Part shown: positions 37,978 through 47,077 of the stretch, in pieces
Layout of the letters: each line of letters starts with the position of its first letter
How positions within the stretch are numbered: position 1 is the first letter of the stretch
DNA from: CAIWTU01 sp963815135
GTDB taxonomy: Bacteria; Desulfobacterota; Desulfuromonadia; Geobacterales; Geobacteraceae
Assembly (NCBI GenBank): GCA_963815135.1
Contig: CAWFFO010000006.1
Span: 496,001-560,000 of the forward strand
Direction: 5' to 3'
DNA length: 64,000 bases
The notes under the pieces: model-generated
Databases searched by the model: none
Seen by the model: the letters and a program-made list of their open reading frames with translations, nothing else
What the model was told of the DNA's origin: nothing
Made by a program: the position numbers and the translations under genes

Positions 37978-38763
37978 CTACAAACGATTTCTGATACGAC
38001 GATTATCATAAGGTTTACGAACTCTCCCATTGTCAGAGTGATGGACTGATGATTGAGCGTTAGTTGTTCCAGACCAGGAAACGGTGCGTTGTGCTGTCCC
38101 ATAATTCATGTACTGTTTAGCAAGACCTGTTAATTCGAAAATACCGTTTTCTGAATCAGGGATTCCTGTCGCGATGTCTTTAGCTCCTGGATTGAAGTTA
38201 TATCTGTCCTCGGCATGTAAGGTGATGTCCATGGTATAGTGGGCAATCCCCTGTTGCACAGAAACATCAACATTCGCGCTGATCCAAATTACATGTGCAC
38301 CTATTGCCTTTTGCCAGTTTTCCGTAGCCGGGTACGGGAAGGCAGGATCGTTTCCTCCAGCACTAATTGACCCTCCTGTCATCTGGAAATGGACAGGAGA
38401 TTGGCTACGATAAACTGAAACATATAACTGTTCTGCTCCTTGTCGAGCATCCATAATTGCACTGGCAAGTGTCTTTTTGCCGCTATCGTCGTTTGAAACG
38501 TAGCGTTCGTACGATATCATGCGATCTTTTCCGTTACCGGAAAGAAAATGCCGGTATGCGGCAAGCGCATCCGGTAGGTCGTTGTGCGGAATTAAAGGGA
38601 TGCCTTGCACTGCTTCTCCACCCTCAAGCTTTGCCAACCATACGGCACGTCTTGCATAATCCGCTGAAGTAGGTTTTTGAGGCGGGAATTTGTCCAGAAA
38701 ACCATTGTCGTGTTGGATATTTGGCCTTGTTGGCGGCCCGATTGAGTATTGAGCTATAGACAT
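37978..38763 (-). CDS. Candidate T6SS cargo protein upstream of vgrG
   Basis: 261 residues, no signal peptide. N-terminal half is helical (SADYARRAVWLAKLEGGEAV, then LPDALAAYRHFLSGNG). C-terminal half is beta-rich and ends with an unusual block: AHVIWISANVDVSVQQGIAH, MDITLHAEDRYNFNPGAKDI, ATGIPDSENGIFELTGLAKQ. I have seen the EDRYNFNPGxxDIATG...NG block in C-termini of T6SS-linked proteins, but I cannot name a family. Position between tssF and vgrG with a lipoprotein next door suggests an effector. No catalytic motif found. The activity is unknown. Confidence 0.5.
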   Translation of the reverse strand: MSIAQYSIGPPTRPNIQHDNGFLDKFPPQKPTSADYARRAVWLAKLEGGEAVQGIPLIPHNDLPDALAAYRHFLSGNGKDRMISYERYVSNDDSGKKTLASAIMDARQGAEQLYVSVYRSQSPVHFQMTGGSISAGGNDPAFPYPATENWQKAIGAHVIWISANVDVSVQQGIAHYTMDITLHAEDRYNFNPGAKDIATGIPDSENGIFELTGLAKQYMNYGTAQRTVSWSGTTNAQSSVHHSDNGRVRKPYDNRRIRNRL

Positions 38764-38815
38764 TGTTGTTATCCTTTAATGTTGTGTGGCACTTCTTTAT
38801 TTTTATCGCGTTTCC

Positions 38816-41615
38816 TCAAACCACGCGCCGATCACCCATCCGAGCAGGCCATTCGAACTGATAGCCTTCACCGGTTTCCTCAACAACAAGGTGTATAAAA
38901 CAATTTTTCGTCACATACCCGCCCAGAAACCGTTCAAGAACCGCACTGAAAAGATACAGATCACCCGGTCCCGCAAAGCAGTCACCACGAAGCTTCAGGC
39001 GGACATCATACCCGCGATACATAGTGCGGCCTATCAGGCGGTCGGTCGGTTTTGCTTCAATATGTTCGATAGAATCAATTTTCCTTGTATTTGCCATGAC
39101 TGCTACCTGATGCCGACTGTTCGGATTGATAAAAAGTCTCAGGATCGAACGAAAATTATCGGCGCCGTCCAGAGATACGCTATTCAGAGAAAAACCGGAA
39201 AACAGCCTCCATTGCCGATTCTGATCGATTCCCTGGGAAATAGAGGGGGAAATTGTTTTGATATTTCCAGGTGCCACGGACTCAGGGGTGCTCATGGATG
39301 CAATACAAACATCACCGATGCCGAGTTGCTCCGGCAGCATCCCGTTGGTGCAGGTCAGGTCAATGTCGAGTTTAATTCTGGAAGTCCGGGTTTCGTCTTT
39401 GATGCATGGAATTGAAATGAATGTGTCAAAACCATCACCAATGGCTGATCTGCCTTGAGTTATGTGACAAATCCGGCATCCTTTTTCGCGACGGAGCAAT
39501 GAATTCTGAACGTCAAACTTGATTTTTGCCGATTTCTTTTTGAGCAGGCCTTCAACATGATCCACTGAATAGATTCGAAAATGAGAGGGTTGCTCCCCGG
39601 ACGGGTGTATTTCCTGGCGCTGAATCCCGGAAATAAAAGTTATCGGCTTTGCCTTGTGCGGAAACAGGTTGATGACCGGCGCGGCAGAGAGAACGAAGCT
39701 CTTTCCATTAACATGCGGTTCAACCAGCGGGCAATCGGTCAGCTCGAAGTTGATTTCAAACCGGGAGCCGCTTCCAAGGATACTGCATCGTTCCAGACCG
39801 GTCAGGTCCATGAACAGAAACTTGTCGTGAAACAGGAAGTACTCCTGAAGTAACAGATGACCGGGCAGGAAGGCCGGTTTTTGTGTGAATAGGAGATCGT
39901 TATCAGCAAAGCCGACCGGTTTTAGGCAGTTGACTGGAATCTCGATGGTTGCGTCGTTGTCGTGAGAGGTGATGATTATGCATTTCAAATAGCGCATTAA
40001 GAGAAGGTAAAGATCACAGGCCGCCGGATAGTCATCAGACAGAAAGAAGCGCAGAGACTTCGCTTTCCAACCGGAAAGGCCGATGCCGTTCAATTCGCAT
40101 TGTAATGTGATGCGCGGCCCCTTGCCGGATGGCTGAGAGTATGAAGCGTTCAGCAGTGTCAGGGGATGCACGGTTACGTCAAAGCAGGTCCGAAACCTGC
40201 ATTTGGTTCCCTTCACCGGAATCGATGCAACTTCAGCCCCTGCCGCTATCAGTACAGGCTGTCTATGCTCAGGCTTGGGCGTAAAGGCGACAATGGTGGC
40301 ACGCCGGAATCGGACGGAGATAGTCGGGTTGTATCGCATGAATGATTTCATGAATGAACTCCGGAACATCATCGTCCAGCTTTCGTCGCAGCAGGGCGTT
40401 ATGGAAGGCCGTCCCTTCCAGGAGCTTTTCCACGCCGGGGTCGGCCATGGGGCCATTTACCATGGAGGAGAGGTTAGGGTGGGCATCGGCGAATTGAACG
40501 AGCGAATCTCCCAACAGCGTCCGCTCCTCGCGGTAATAGTCGATCAGGCTATGGCCAGCTTTCTTCGGAGGCTGACTGGTGAAATCGGGTTTCGTTGCCG
40601 AAGGCAGGGATTTTTTTGAAGGGTGAAGAGATACGGGGAACAGTGCGCTCACCTCGTCCAGGGTGTCCCCGGAGAAACACCACATGTTGAGGCCGAGTCG
40701 CGCCCTGGGGTCTCCAAGGCGGATGGGTCTGGCCTCGCCCGCCGCGAGTATCAGCTTCATATCGAAGGCGAGCGGGTCGGTCACATAGAACCTCACGAAA
40801 CCTACGAGCTTCTCGTACAGGAGGGTACCCGGCAGGAACTCATTGTACCCGCTCCAGGCGAGCGGGCCGATTTCTATCCGGAATTTACCCATCCTGTCGG
40901 CTATCCGGCTTCCGAGCACCGTGTCCACCCCGAGCCTGCAGCCGGAAACCCCCATCCGCATCTGCTGGTCCGCGGGAATCGGCGCCATGCGTTTTACATT
41001 CTGGACTATCCTGATCCGCTTGATTTTCAGGCTGTCCCGCAGCATGGTTCGCAGGTCAAGCGCGGAGCGGGGAAACCGTGCCAGAAGGCCGGTGTAGCGG
41101 AGCATGGAAAAGGAGTCCGGCAGGCTGGAAGCCAGTTCTTTCTCGCCAAGGCCGATGAGGCAGAAGAGCCTTTCCCTGTCAAAGGGGTTATTCTCTTCCG
41201 CCACGCGGATGAAGAGGCGATACTTGCTCCAGCACTGGAAATAGAGGTGATAGAGCCTCTGATGGATGATATCGACAAAATCGCGAATTACCGATTCGTC
41301 GGTCGATGCCTCATCCAGGAGGTCTTCCGTATAGAAGTTGGGCAGGGGAGAGGCCGGTCCGTACAATGCGAGGAAGGTTGTCGTAACCTGTAGGTCGGAG
41401 CTGTAATGTCCCCTGCGCTCCACCCGCGCCACGTCGGAAGCCGGAAATGCCAGGGAAAGCTCGGGCCGGATCCGCACCCGGTCCTGCCACGGGATTTCGG
41501 GAAACCCTTTTTCTCCTCTGGGGTCGAGAAATTTTCGGGCAAGGCGCATGATCTGGACGAAGGAGAATTCGTGCCCATGCGCCAGAAGCTCGTCCATTAC
41601 GGCAGAGGTTGTCAT
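38816..41615 (-). CDS. Fused TssG-TssF baseplate protein (second TssF), one frameshift
   Basis: One reading frame encodes TssG (41615 to about 40625: HEFSFVQIMRLARKFLDP, YGPASPLPNFYTEDLLDEAS, RLGLNMWCFSGDTLD) and then, through a linker at about 40625-40560 with no stop and no ATG/GTG/TTG start, the TssF N-terminus (LIDYYREERTLLGDSLV, DPGVEKLLEGTAFHNALLRR, LDDDVPEF). One extra T near 40295 splits the TssF part after RPIPA; beyond it TssF continues (TIVAFTPKPEHRQP) for about 490 residues to LERFLGGYVTKNCFIHL and the stop at 38816. Corrected length about 930 residues. Start ATG 41615 overlaps the stop of the first tssF (ATGA). An A7 run sits at the joint. TssF and TssG build the wedge of the baseplate. 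Confidence 0.8.
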
Positions 41616-43364
41616 TGTTGACGTATCGGCCACTGACAGCTTTCCCCCCTCAATATTTCATCCATTACCAGCCTGGTGTAGGAATTGATCGAAGCATACT
41701 CCGCCAGGAAGCGGTCAAGTACACAGCCGAACAGATACATATCCCCCGGTCCGGCGAAATGGTCCTGGCGCACTTTCAGGCGAATCTCGATCCATCTCAA
41801 GGAGACACCCGAGACCAGGCTTTCGCCCGGTACAACTGAAACATCCACAATCCCCGCAATCCGTTTCAGGTTGGCCGTGACCGGTCCGCCTGCATGATTT
41901 TCTCGGTGCGCGTACAATTGGAGAAGTGTCCGGAGGTGTTCGGCGCATCCCAGCGCCGTAAGATTCAGGTAAAGGTGACATGTGAGCTGCCACAAAAGGC
42001 CAGGCCCCAGGGGAGGGGGGACGCCGGGATTTACCGGGGTGATGTTGTGGAACGAGACGGAATCCGGGATATTAGACAGCGGAATACGAATATCCCCGAT
42101 GCGCAGGCTCTCAGGGAGGTTCCGTTGGTGCAGGTAAGTTCAATGGACAGGGTTTCCGTGTCGGGGAAGGCCACCCGCTCCGGGAATGCCACACTGAGAT
42201 GAACGTCGATGCCGTCCCGTGATTGAGATTTATCCTGGTCCACCTGGTAGACCGGCTTTTCGGTGTAGTCTGAGCTGAACAGTTCGAACGCCGTATAACT
42301 CCGCTCCCGTCCCGTGTTACGCGAAATCCCCGTTACCCTGTCAATGGAGAAAATCTGGTGATGTTCCTTGTCCGACCCGGAAGGACGGACAAGGTAGCGA
42401 CTTGCACGGTGATCGATATAGACGGGATCTGCGTCATGGGGAAATATGTTGACGACAGGGACGGCGTGCAGGATAAAGTTTTCTCGCCCGATCCGGGGCA
42501 ATCCGGCCGGAAGGGAGTCCAACTCGAAACTGACGGTGAATTTCCTGCCGTCTGCACGGTGTTGCCAGCGTTCCCAGCCGGTTAGATCAAAAAACAGAAA
42601 CATTTCCGGAAAGCTGAAATATTCCTGGAGCAGATCATAGGAGGGTGATGCATGTTGGCAGGGTAGGGGAAGACCGACCAGCTTTCGTCAAAGCCGGACG
42701 GTTTCAGGCAGCCGGCCGGAAGTGAGACGGCAGCGCCGCCGTCAGAAGCTGCGATAACTATCCGTTTAACATGCAGACAAAGGACTCGATACAATTCCGT
42801 GGTGCAGGCACGGTCGCCGGCGAGAAACAGCCGAAGCGCTTGTGGTCGCCACCGGGATAGTGTAAGGCCACGTAGTGTGAACGACAGCCGTATTTCTGCG
42901 GCGCCGCTAGAAGTCTGATGAATTGCGGCCTCCGTTAGTTCCAGGGGATGAATTTCCAGATCACAGCTGGTTGTGAAGCGGCATGATGTCCCATCAACCG
43001 GTGTGGAGGCGAGCAGCGTCCCCGCCTTGACGATAATTGATTGCCCGAGTGACGGTTGCGGTGTAAAAGCAACGATGGTGGTCGCCGGAACCGGCTGCAA
43101 AAAATGGGGTAGTATGAGTTGCGCCAACTCCCGGATAAGTTCTGGGAAATCGGTTTCGAGTTTTCGACAGAGCAAGCTGTTCTGAAAGGCAACCGCATCC
43201 AGAAGGCGTTCCACGTCCGGATCGGTCATGGGGCCGTTCAGAAGCGGTGCCAGCGCCGGATTTGCTTCTGCAAACTCCGTTGCGAGTACCTTGAGCTGGT
43301 TCAAATCCATGTGAAAGAATTTCCTTGTCATCTTCTCAACTGCCCGGGATTCTCGTCTTGTCAT
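41612..43364 (-). CDS. tssF: T6SS baseplate protein TssF (first copy), frameshifted
   Basis: About 580 residues over three frames. N-terminus: DLNQLKVLATEFAEANPALA, GPMTDPDVERLLDAVAFQNS, FLQPVPATTIVAFTPQPSLG. Middle in a second frame: FLFFDLTGWERWQHRADGRK, AVPVVNIFPHDADPV, ELTCTNGTSLRACASG. End in a third frame: LRWIEIRLKVRQDHFAGPGD, LFGCVLDRFLAEYASINSYT. Breaks lie near 42595-42650 and near 42025. It is only distantly similar to the second TssF, so this is not an assembly copy. Start chosen at 43364, but 43331 is also possible; no strong ribosome site. Follows tssE by 19 bp. Stop overlaps the tssG start. Confidence 0.85.
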
Positions 43365-43383
43365 ACCGGCATCTGCATCACGA

Positions 43384-43794
43384 TCACTGTCGAATGCGAA
43401 TCCTTCCGTCCGTGTCAACTACAGTCTCAAGAAGTACCTGTCGCTCTCCCACTGTTGCCAGGCGGGCAATGATTTGGAAGCGCAGGGTCAGGTCTTCGTC
43501 CTCCCTCGGGATAAACGTTACACTTGTCCCGGAAAGCCTGGGCTCATACCTGTCGATAGCGGTCCGGATGCTTTCTTCAATCTGATGCACCGAGTCAGGA
43601 TAAGTCTGGAGAAAATCGAGAAAATCGGGAATCCCGTAATCAGCGGCGATAGGGACATTTCCCTGCCGGGTGTTGAGAATCCTTTGCAGATGTTCAAGAA
43701 TCGAATCAATACAGCGTTTCCGGTTTTCGCCTCCGCGCCGCATGGGCTCCCGCTCCTGCGAGCGAATCCGTTCGGACAATCGTTCTTCCTGCAT
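43384..43794 (-). CDS. tssE: T6SS baseplate protein TssE (gp25-like)
   Basis: 136 residues. gp25/gpW-like baseplate component that nucleates sheath polymerisation. Signatures: LSERIRSQE near the N-terminus, ILEHLQRILNTRQGNVPIAA, DYGIPDFLDFL, and IRTAIDRYEPRLSG, the conserved YEPRL of the family. I chose the ATG at 43794 because GGAGG lies 11 bases upstream; the longer reading frame would need a TTG. Intact. Confidence 0.93.
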   Translation of the reverse strand: MQEERLSERIRSQEREPMRRGGENRKRCIDSILEHLQRILNTRQGNVPIAADYGIPDFLDFLQTYPDSVHQIEESIRTAIDRYEPRLSGTSVTFIPREDEDLTLRFQIIARLATVGERQVLLETVVDTDGRIRIRQ

Positions 43795-43883
43795 ATGATA
43801 GCGGACCTCCAAAAGCTGAAAAGACAGGTGTTCAGACTATCTCCCGGGAAAAAAATCCATTTCTGTAACGAAGAACGGGTTCT

Positions 43884-44075
43884 TCAACGCTTATTACCCT
43901 GTAGAAGCTCCAGATTTCTCAATTTGCGCCTCAACTGCCTGTTCTCTGCAAACTGCATAAATATGATGCCCATAAATAAAATGTCACTCCCATACCTGCC
44001 TGTATAGCGCCAGTATATCCACGCTGCCATGGAACATAAAATGCCTGTTATGAGTAGCGTTATGCGGTCTTTCAT
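43884..44075 (-). CDS. Small two-helix membrane protein between hcp and tssE
   Basis: 63 residues with two hydrophobic segments (ITLLITGILCSMAAWIYW and GSDILFMGIIFMQFA) and a basic C-terminal tail (ENRQLRRKLRNLELLQGNKR). No family recognised. It lies in the hcp-tssE gap on the operon strand. The ribosome site is weak. Charge pattern (basic tail after the second helix) is that of a real inner-membrane protein, but at this length chance cannot be excluded. Confidence 0.5.
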   Translation of the reverse strand: MKDRITLLITGILCSMAAWIYWRYTGRYGSDILFMGIIFMQFAENRQLRRKLRNLELLQGNKR

Positions 44076-44215
44076 GGATTTCTGTGAAAATATGATGTAT
44101 TGACTGTTCGCCGATGGTGATTTTCTATCATTTCGACCGAAGTGAGAAATATCGAGATGGATTGTTATCCGCTCGGGATGCTCTCTACATTCGAAATGAA
44201 AAAATCAACGAAGGC

Positions 44216-44237
44216 CCCTCCCCGTCACCGGGGAGGG
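44216..44237 (-). terminator. Stem-loop downstream of hcp
   Basis: On the minus strand CCCTCCCC (44237-44230) pairs with GGGGAGGG (44223-44216) around a short GGTGAC-type loop. A TTTTTT run follows about 12 bases later, further than in a canonical terminator. It may partly stop or stabilise the hcp transcript, allowing more Hcp than TssE-G from one operon. Interpretation tentative. Confidence 0.45.
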
Positions 44238-44260
44238 CATGGATACTAGTAAAGCCACTC

Positions 44261-44746
44261 TTACTTGGGCACGCTCCATGAATCTTCGGACTCTATCCCA
44301 TTCGGTTCCCAGGTCCATTTGATCTTCTTGTAGGTGAAGGAAACCTCTTCCATATGACGATATGGTTCATTTGCCGCTACTAGGGTTACCGGCATGGAGG
44401 GTTTGACGCTGACGACTATGGCGTCTTCAAGTTTATGGGTGAAATAATGCTCTTCAGTCCCCTGTTTGGTGATCCGGTACCATTTGATGGTGACATCTTT
44501 AAGGTGTTCGCCGGTGCAGAGTGCCTGATAAAATTTCGGCGAGCTTTTGTCGTACTCTTTCATGATTGTCAGGGGGCCGTGGACGCGTTTGCCGGTAGCG
44601 AGCCCGTCGGTCGGGCTACGTGGAATGCTGATCTGGTGGTCCATTCCATAGACGAGAATAGTGTTCTCCCGTCCCTGCATTTCGCAAGAGCCATCGATCT
44701 TGCCTTGTTTTTCACCCGTGAGAGTGAGGTGAGCTGGCATTGCCAT
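44261..44746 (-). CDS. hcp: T6SS tube protein Hcp (TssD)
   Basis: Hexameric ring subunit of the inner tube. 161 residues, the usual length. Signatures: PAHLTLTGEKQGKIDGSCEM, ILVYGMDHQISIPR, GKRVHGPLTIMKEYDKSSPK, LYQALCTGEHL-like FYQALCTGEHLKDVTIKWYR, and EEVSFTYKKIKWTW. GGAGGATAC lies upstream of the ATG. It is the first gene of the hcp-tssE-tssF-tssGF block and sits behind the AT-rich insert. Confidence 0.96.
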   Translation of the reverse strand: MAMPAHLTLTGEKQGKIDGSCEMQGRENTILVYGMDHQISIPRSPTDGLATGKRVHGPLTIMKEYDKSSPKFYQALCTGEHLKDVTIKWYRITKQGTEEHYFTHKLEDAIVVSVKPSMPVTLVAANEPYRHMEEVSFTYKKIKWTWEPNGIESEDSWSVPK

Positions 44747-44831
44747 TTTGTGTATCCTCCTTTTGGTGGTAGATAGGGCCTTGAATACGGTTCAAGGCAC
44801 CTTGAAAAAACGATAAAATCTTGCTAAATAA

Positions 44832-45512
44832 TTACTCTTGAAGATTTTCCAGCAATTTTCTGAAAAACGAATCATCACTAAGGTTAGTTGTAAACGTGAA
44901 ATAGTAAGGATAAGTTTTATCCATGAAGAGTGTCATGTCCTTTGTCATATTGCCCCCGTTTTTGTAAATGCATTCGAAGGCAACAAAATCCTTTCCAACA
45001 TATTTGTGTAACTTGCTGACATTTTCAAACATGAAGCCCTTCCTGTGAATAATCCACTTGTCTCCAGTTTTCATATCCTTGTTTATTTTCAGGTCTTCAG
45101 GAGTAAGTGTGAACAATTTGTTGTAAAACTCTCTTGTAGAAGAAAAAGCAGAGCAGAAATCCTCATTTCTGTTTCTAACTTCTTTATCAGCACATCCAAG
45201 CAAATTATCCTTATCTCTATGAATAATGAGTACTTTTCCGTCGGTTTTATAAATAATTTTGTTTTCATTTGCTTTATTCGTTTTGACATTGAACAATTCT
45301 TCTGGCACATATGAACTGAGACCAAAAAAAGCCAATTTAACCATACTCTTGTCAGGGTTTTCGTTGTTAATCGGAATTGACTTCGCTTTCAGAAAATACT
45401 CAGGATATGGATATTGAAAAGGGTTGTACCGATATCCTTCAAATCCCTGATTACTTGAACAACTTGTCGCCAACAAAACAATAATTGTCATTAGATATAT
45501 GAATTTGGTCAT
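44832..45512 (-). CDS. AT-rich orphan lipoprotein
   Basis: 226 residues from the ATG at 45512. Signal KFIYLMTIIVLLATSCSSNQ with lipobox ATSC. Mature part is hydrophilic with cysteine pairs (LGCADKEVRNRNEDFCSAF) and ends in charged helices (DDSFFRKLLENLQE). No family recognised. Much more AT-rich than the tss genes. Its start overlaps region with the stop of the preceding 106-residue gene (TAA then ATG within five bases), so the two are an operon pair. Placed between tssC and hcp: possibly effector-immunity or a passenger. An upstream ATG at 45542 would weaken the signal peptide. Confidence 0.6.
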   Translation of the reverse strand: MTKFIYLMTIIVLLATSCSSNQGFEGYRYNPFQYPYPEYFLKAKSIPINNENPDKSMVKLAFFGLSSYVPEELFNVKTNKANENKIIYKTDGKVLIIHRDKDNLLGCADKEVRNRNEDFCSAFSSTREFYNKLFTLTPEDLKINKDMKTGDKWIIHRKGFMFENVSKLHKYVGKDFVAFECIYKNGGNMTKDMTLFMDKTYPYYFTFTTNLSDDSFFRKLLENLQE

Positions 45513-45513
45513 A

Positions 45514-45834
45514 TTATTCTCCGGTTGCGAGAGCAATTTCAATTTGACGTTTCAAAGGCCCCGCGGCAATGAGGCATATTTCGTAATATTTTCTCTTTTC
45601 ATAGGTAAAGTTTCGTTTCAAAGCACCGAAAACTTTTTTAACTATATATCCCCAACCGGGCTTAAAGCCGGCAGGGCGGGGAACGAAGTCCATGGCATCG
45701 CTGCATTCCCTCAATTTGGCAACCATTTCAGCTAACAGGTCAGCCGCAGCCGGATTCCAGTCTTCAGGATTTGTCTTTTCTTTTGTTAGTATTTCGAAAG
45801 TTTCCGCGCATTTTTCCTTGTCTTCATAAGTCAT
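45514..45834 (-). CDS. AT-rich orphan, small soluble protein
   Basis: 106 residues, no signal peptide, no membrane segment. Acidic helical N-terminus (MTYEDKEKCAETFEILTKEK, ADLLAEMVAKLRECSDAMDF) and basic C-terminal part (VKKVFGALKRNFTYEKRKYY). No family recognised. Coupled to the lipoprotein gene downstream. The pair resembles a cytoplasmic protein plus an envelope lipoprotein, a layout seen in small toxin/immunity pairs, but nothing in the sequence proves that. Confidence 0.55.
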   Translation of the reverse strand: MTYEDKEKCAETFEILTKEKTNPEDWNPAAADLLAEMVAKLRECSDAMDFVPRPAGFKPGWGYIVKKVFGALKRNFTYEKRKYYEICLIAAGPLKRQIEIALATGE

Positions 45835-46015
45835 AGCAAATCTCCATATATTTTTGAAAAATCACATATGCCTCAAACAAACCCGTCTGTTATTAGGCCT
45901 GATTGTATCTATCAGTGGTTATTTTTCTTTTACTCTAATTGAAAACAGAATATTTTTGAATTTATCCACTCCCATACTACTCTCTATCCTAAGAGCAGAA
46001 TTTAGATTTTTCTTA

Positions 46016-46555
46016 TCAATAACCCATGCAATATTTGAAAGGTTCTCCAGCATCAGGTATATAGTAAGCCGTCAATCGCCCATTTTTATAAATGAATGCC
46101 TTGCCTGCATGATCCAGAAGTCCCATTTCTGCCAACATCAAATTATTCCACAACTCCTTATTGTAGTTAGCCGAAAGCTTATGATCCTTCGGTGTATTAG
46201 TGAAAATAACATCAAGGGCTTGAGACAAATTGATCTCTTCAGAGGTTAACTGAAAGGTTTCTTTTGTTTCAGTACTCAAAGCAATATGTGGAATTTTAGT
46301 GTATCTGAATACAGTAACATCGCTGCCAAGGCTAACCTGAACTATATCGGGCGGAATAGTAAGTAGAAACAAACCGTATTTAATTTTAACTCCATTCGCT
46401 TTAGACAGCTCAGCCCATGGCAACTTTGTAGCTACAACAAAACATCCCTTTCCCTTACAATTTGTCAGATCACGATAATATTTGGCGTTACCTGCGGCAT
46501 TCGCTTCATATGCCATAAAAGAAAATACCAATAATAAAGTAATAAATATCCTCAT
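46016..46555 (-). CDS. AT-rich orphan, exported protein
   Basis: 179 residues from the ATG at 46555. Signal MRIFITLLLVFSFMAYEANA with cleavage before AGNAKYYRD. Mature part: TNCKGKGCFVVATKLPWAEL, IPPDIVQVSLGSDVTVFRYT, LDVIFTNTPKDHKLSANYNK. Cysteines are few (TNCKGKGCF, YCMGY at the end). No family recognised. GC content much lower than the flanking tss genes, with a 460-bp AT-rich gap upstream, as in horizontally acquired insertions. The ORF extends to an upstream ATG at 46606, which I reject because it breaks the signal peptide. Confidence 0.6.
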   Translation of the reverse strand: MRIFITLLLVFSFMAYEANAAGNAKYYRDLTNCKGKGCFVVATKLPWAELSKANGVKIKYGLFLLTIPPDIVQVSLGSDVTVFRYTKIPHIALSTETKETFQLTSEEINLSQALDVIFTNTPKDHKLSANYNKELWNNLMLAEMGLLDHAGKAFIYKNGRLTAYYIPDAGEPFKYCMGY

Positions 46556-46606
46556 GATGCTTATCCTTAATCTAGCTATGCTTGAGTACAGAATTAATAA
46601 TTTCAA

Positions 46607-47024
46607 TTCAGTAATTTAAGCCTTTTTTTGCAACAGATACTCGTAATTACTCATATAGTGTTTTCGACAATAGTCTAGAGACAGATATTTTATCTGCTTT
46701 GGCAGCATTATCATGCGCCGGGCTAATTTGTATTCTTTGTCATAAGATGCTTTGTTACCTGGTGTTTTGGAAAACCATTGATATAACATTTGAATTAAAT
46801 AAATAATTAATTATCATTAGTAGGGATGGATATAAAAAACACTATTCCTTCCAATTGCCCACATCGGATAAACTGGCAGTACAACCTCCGATCTTCATGC
46901 TCGGATCATGGATGACCATATGGACCAAAAGTCCTCTGTTACCACTTTTTACCATGCTTTGGTATCTCCTTCCCTACATGCATGACCCGCTCTGTTCTCA
47001 CTGTCTCCTTTAAAAACTCGGGTT
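46607..47024. other. AT-rich gap between tssC and the orphan genes
   Basis: Roughly 420 bases without a credible gene. AT-rich runs (for example AATAAATAATTAATTATC near 46798) could hold the promoter of the orphan operon on the minus strand, but I see no clear -35/-10 pair. Nothing else recognised apart from the palindrome at its right end. Confidence 0.5.
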
Positions 47025-47056
47025 TTGTAGGGGCAATTCATGAATTGCCCCTACAA
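47025..47056. repeat. Perfect 32-bp palindrome downstream of tssC
   Basis: TTGTAGGGGCAATTCA is followed at once by its exact reverse complement. It lies 22 bases after the tssC stop on the minus strand. The core (GTAGGGGCAATTCATGAATT) is a well-known dispersed repeat type in bacterial genomes that often gives spurious VGAIHELPLQ peptides. It may also act as a terminator-like structure. Confidence 0.75.
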
Positions 47057-47077
47057 CATCTTAAATACACGACGGAA

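Noticed and set aside
38816..43364. Second tssF as an assembly duplication
   Set aside because: The two TssF sequences are clearly homologous but differ at most positions and have different neighbours and joints, so they are true paralogues.
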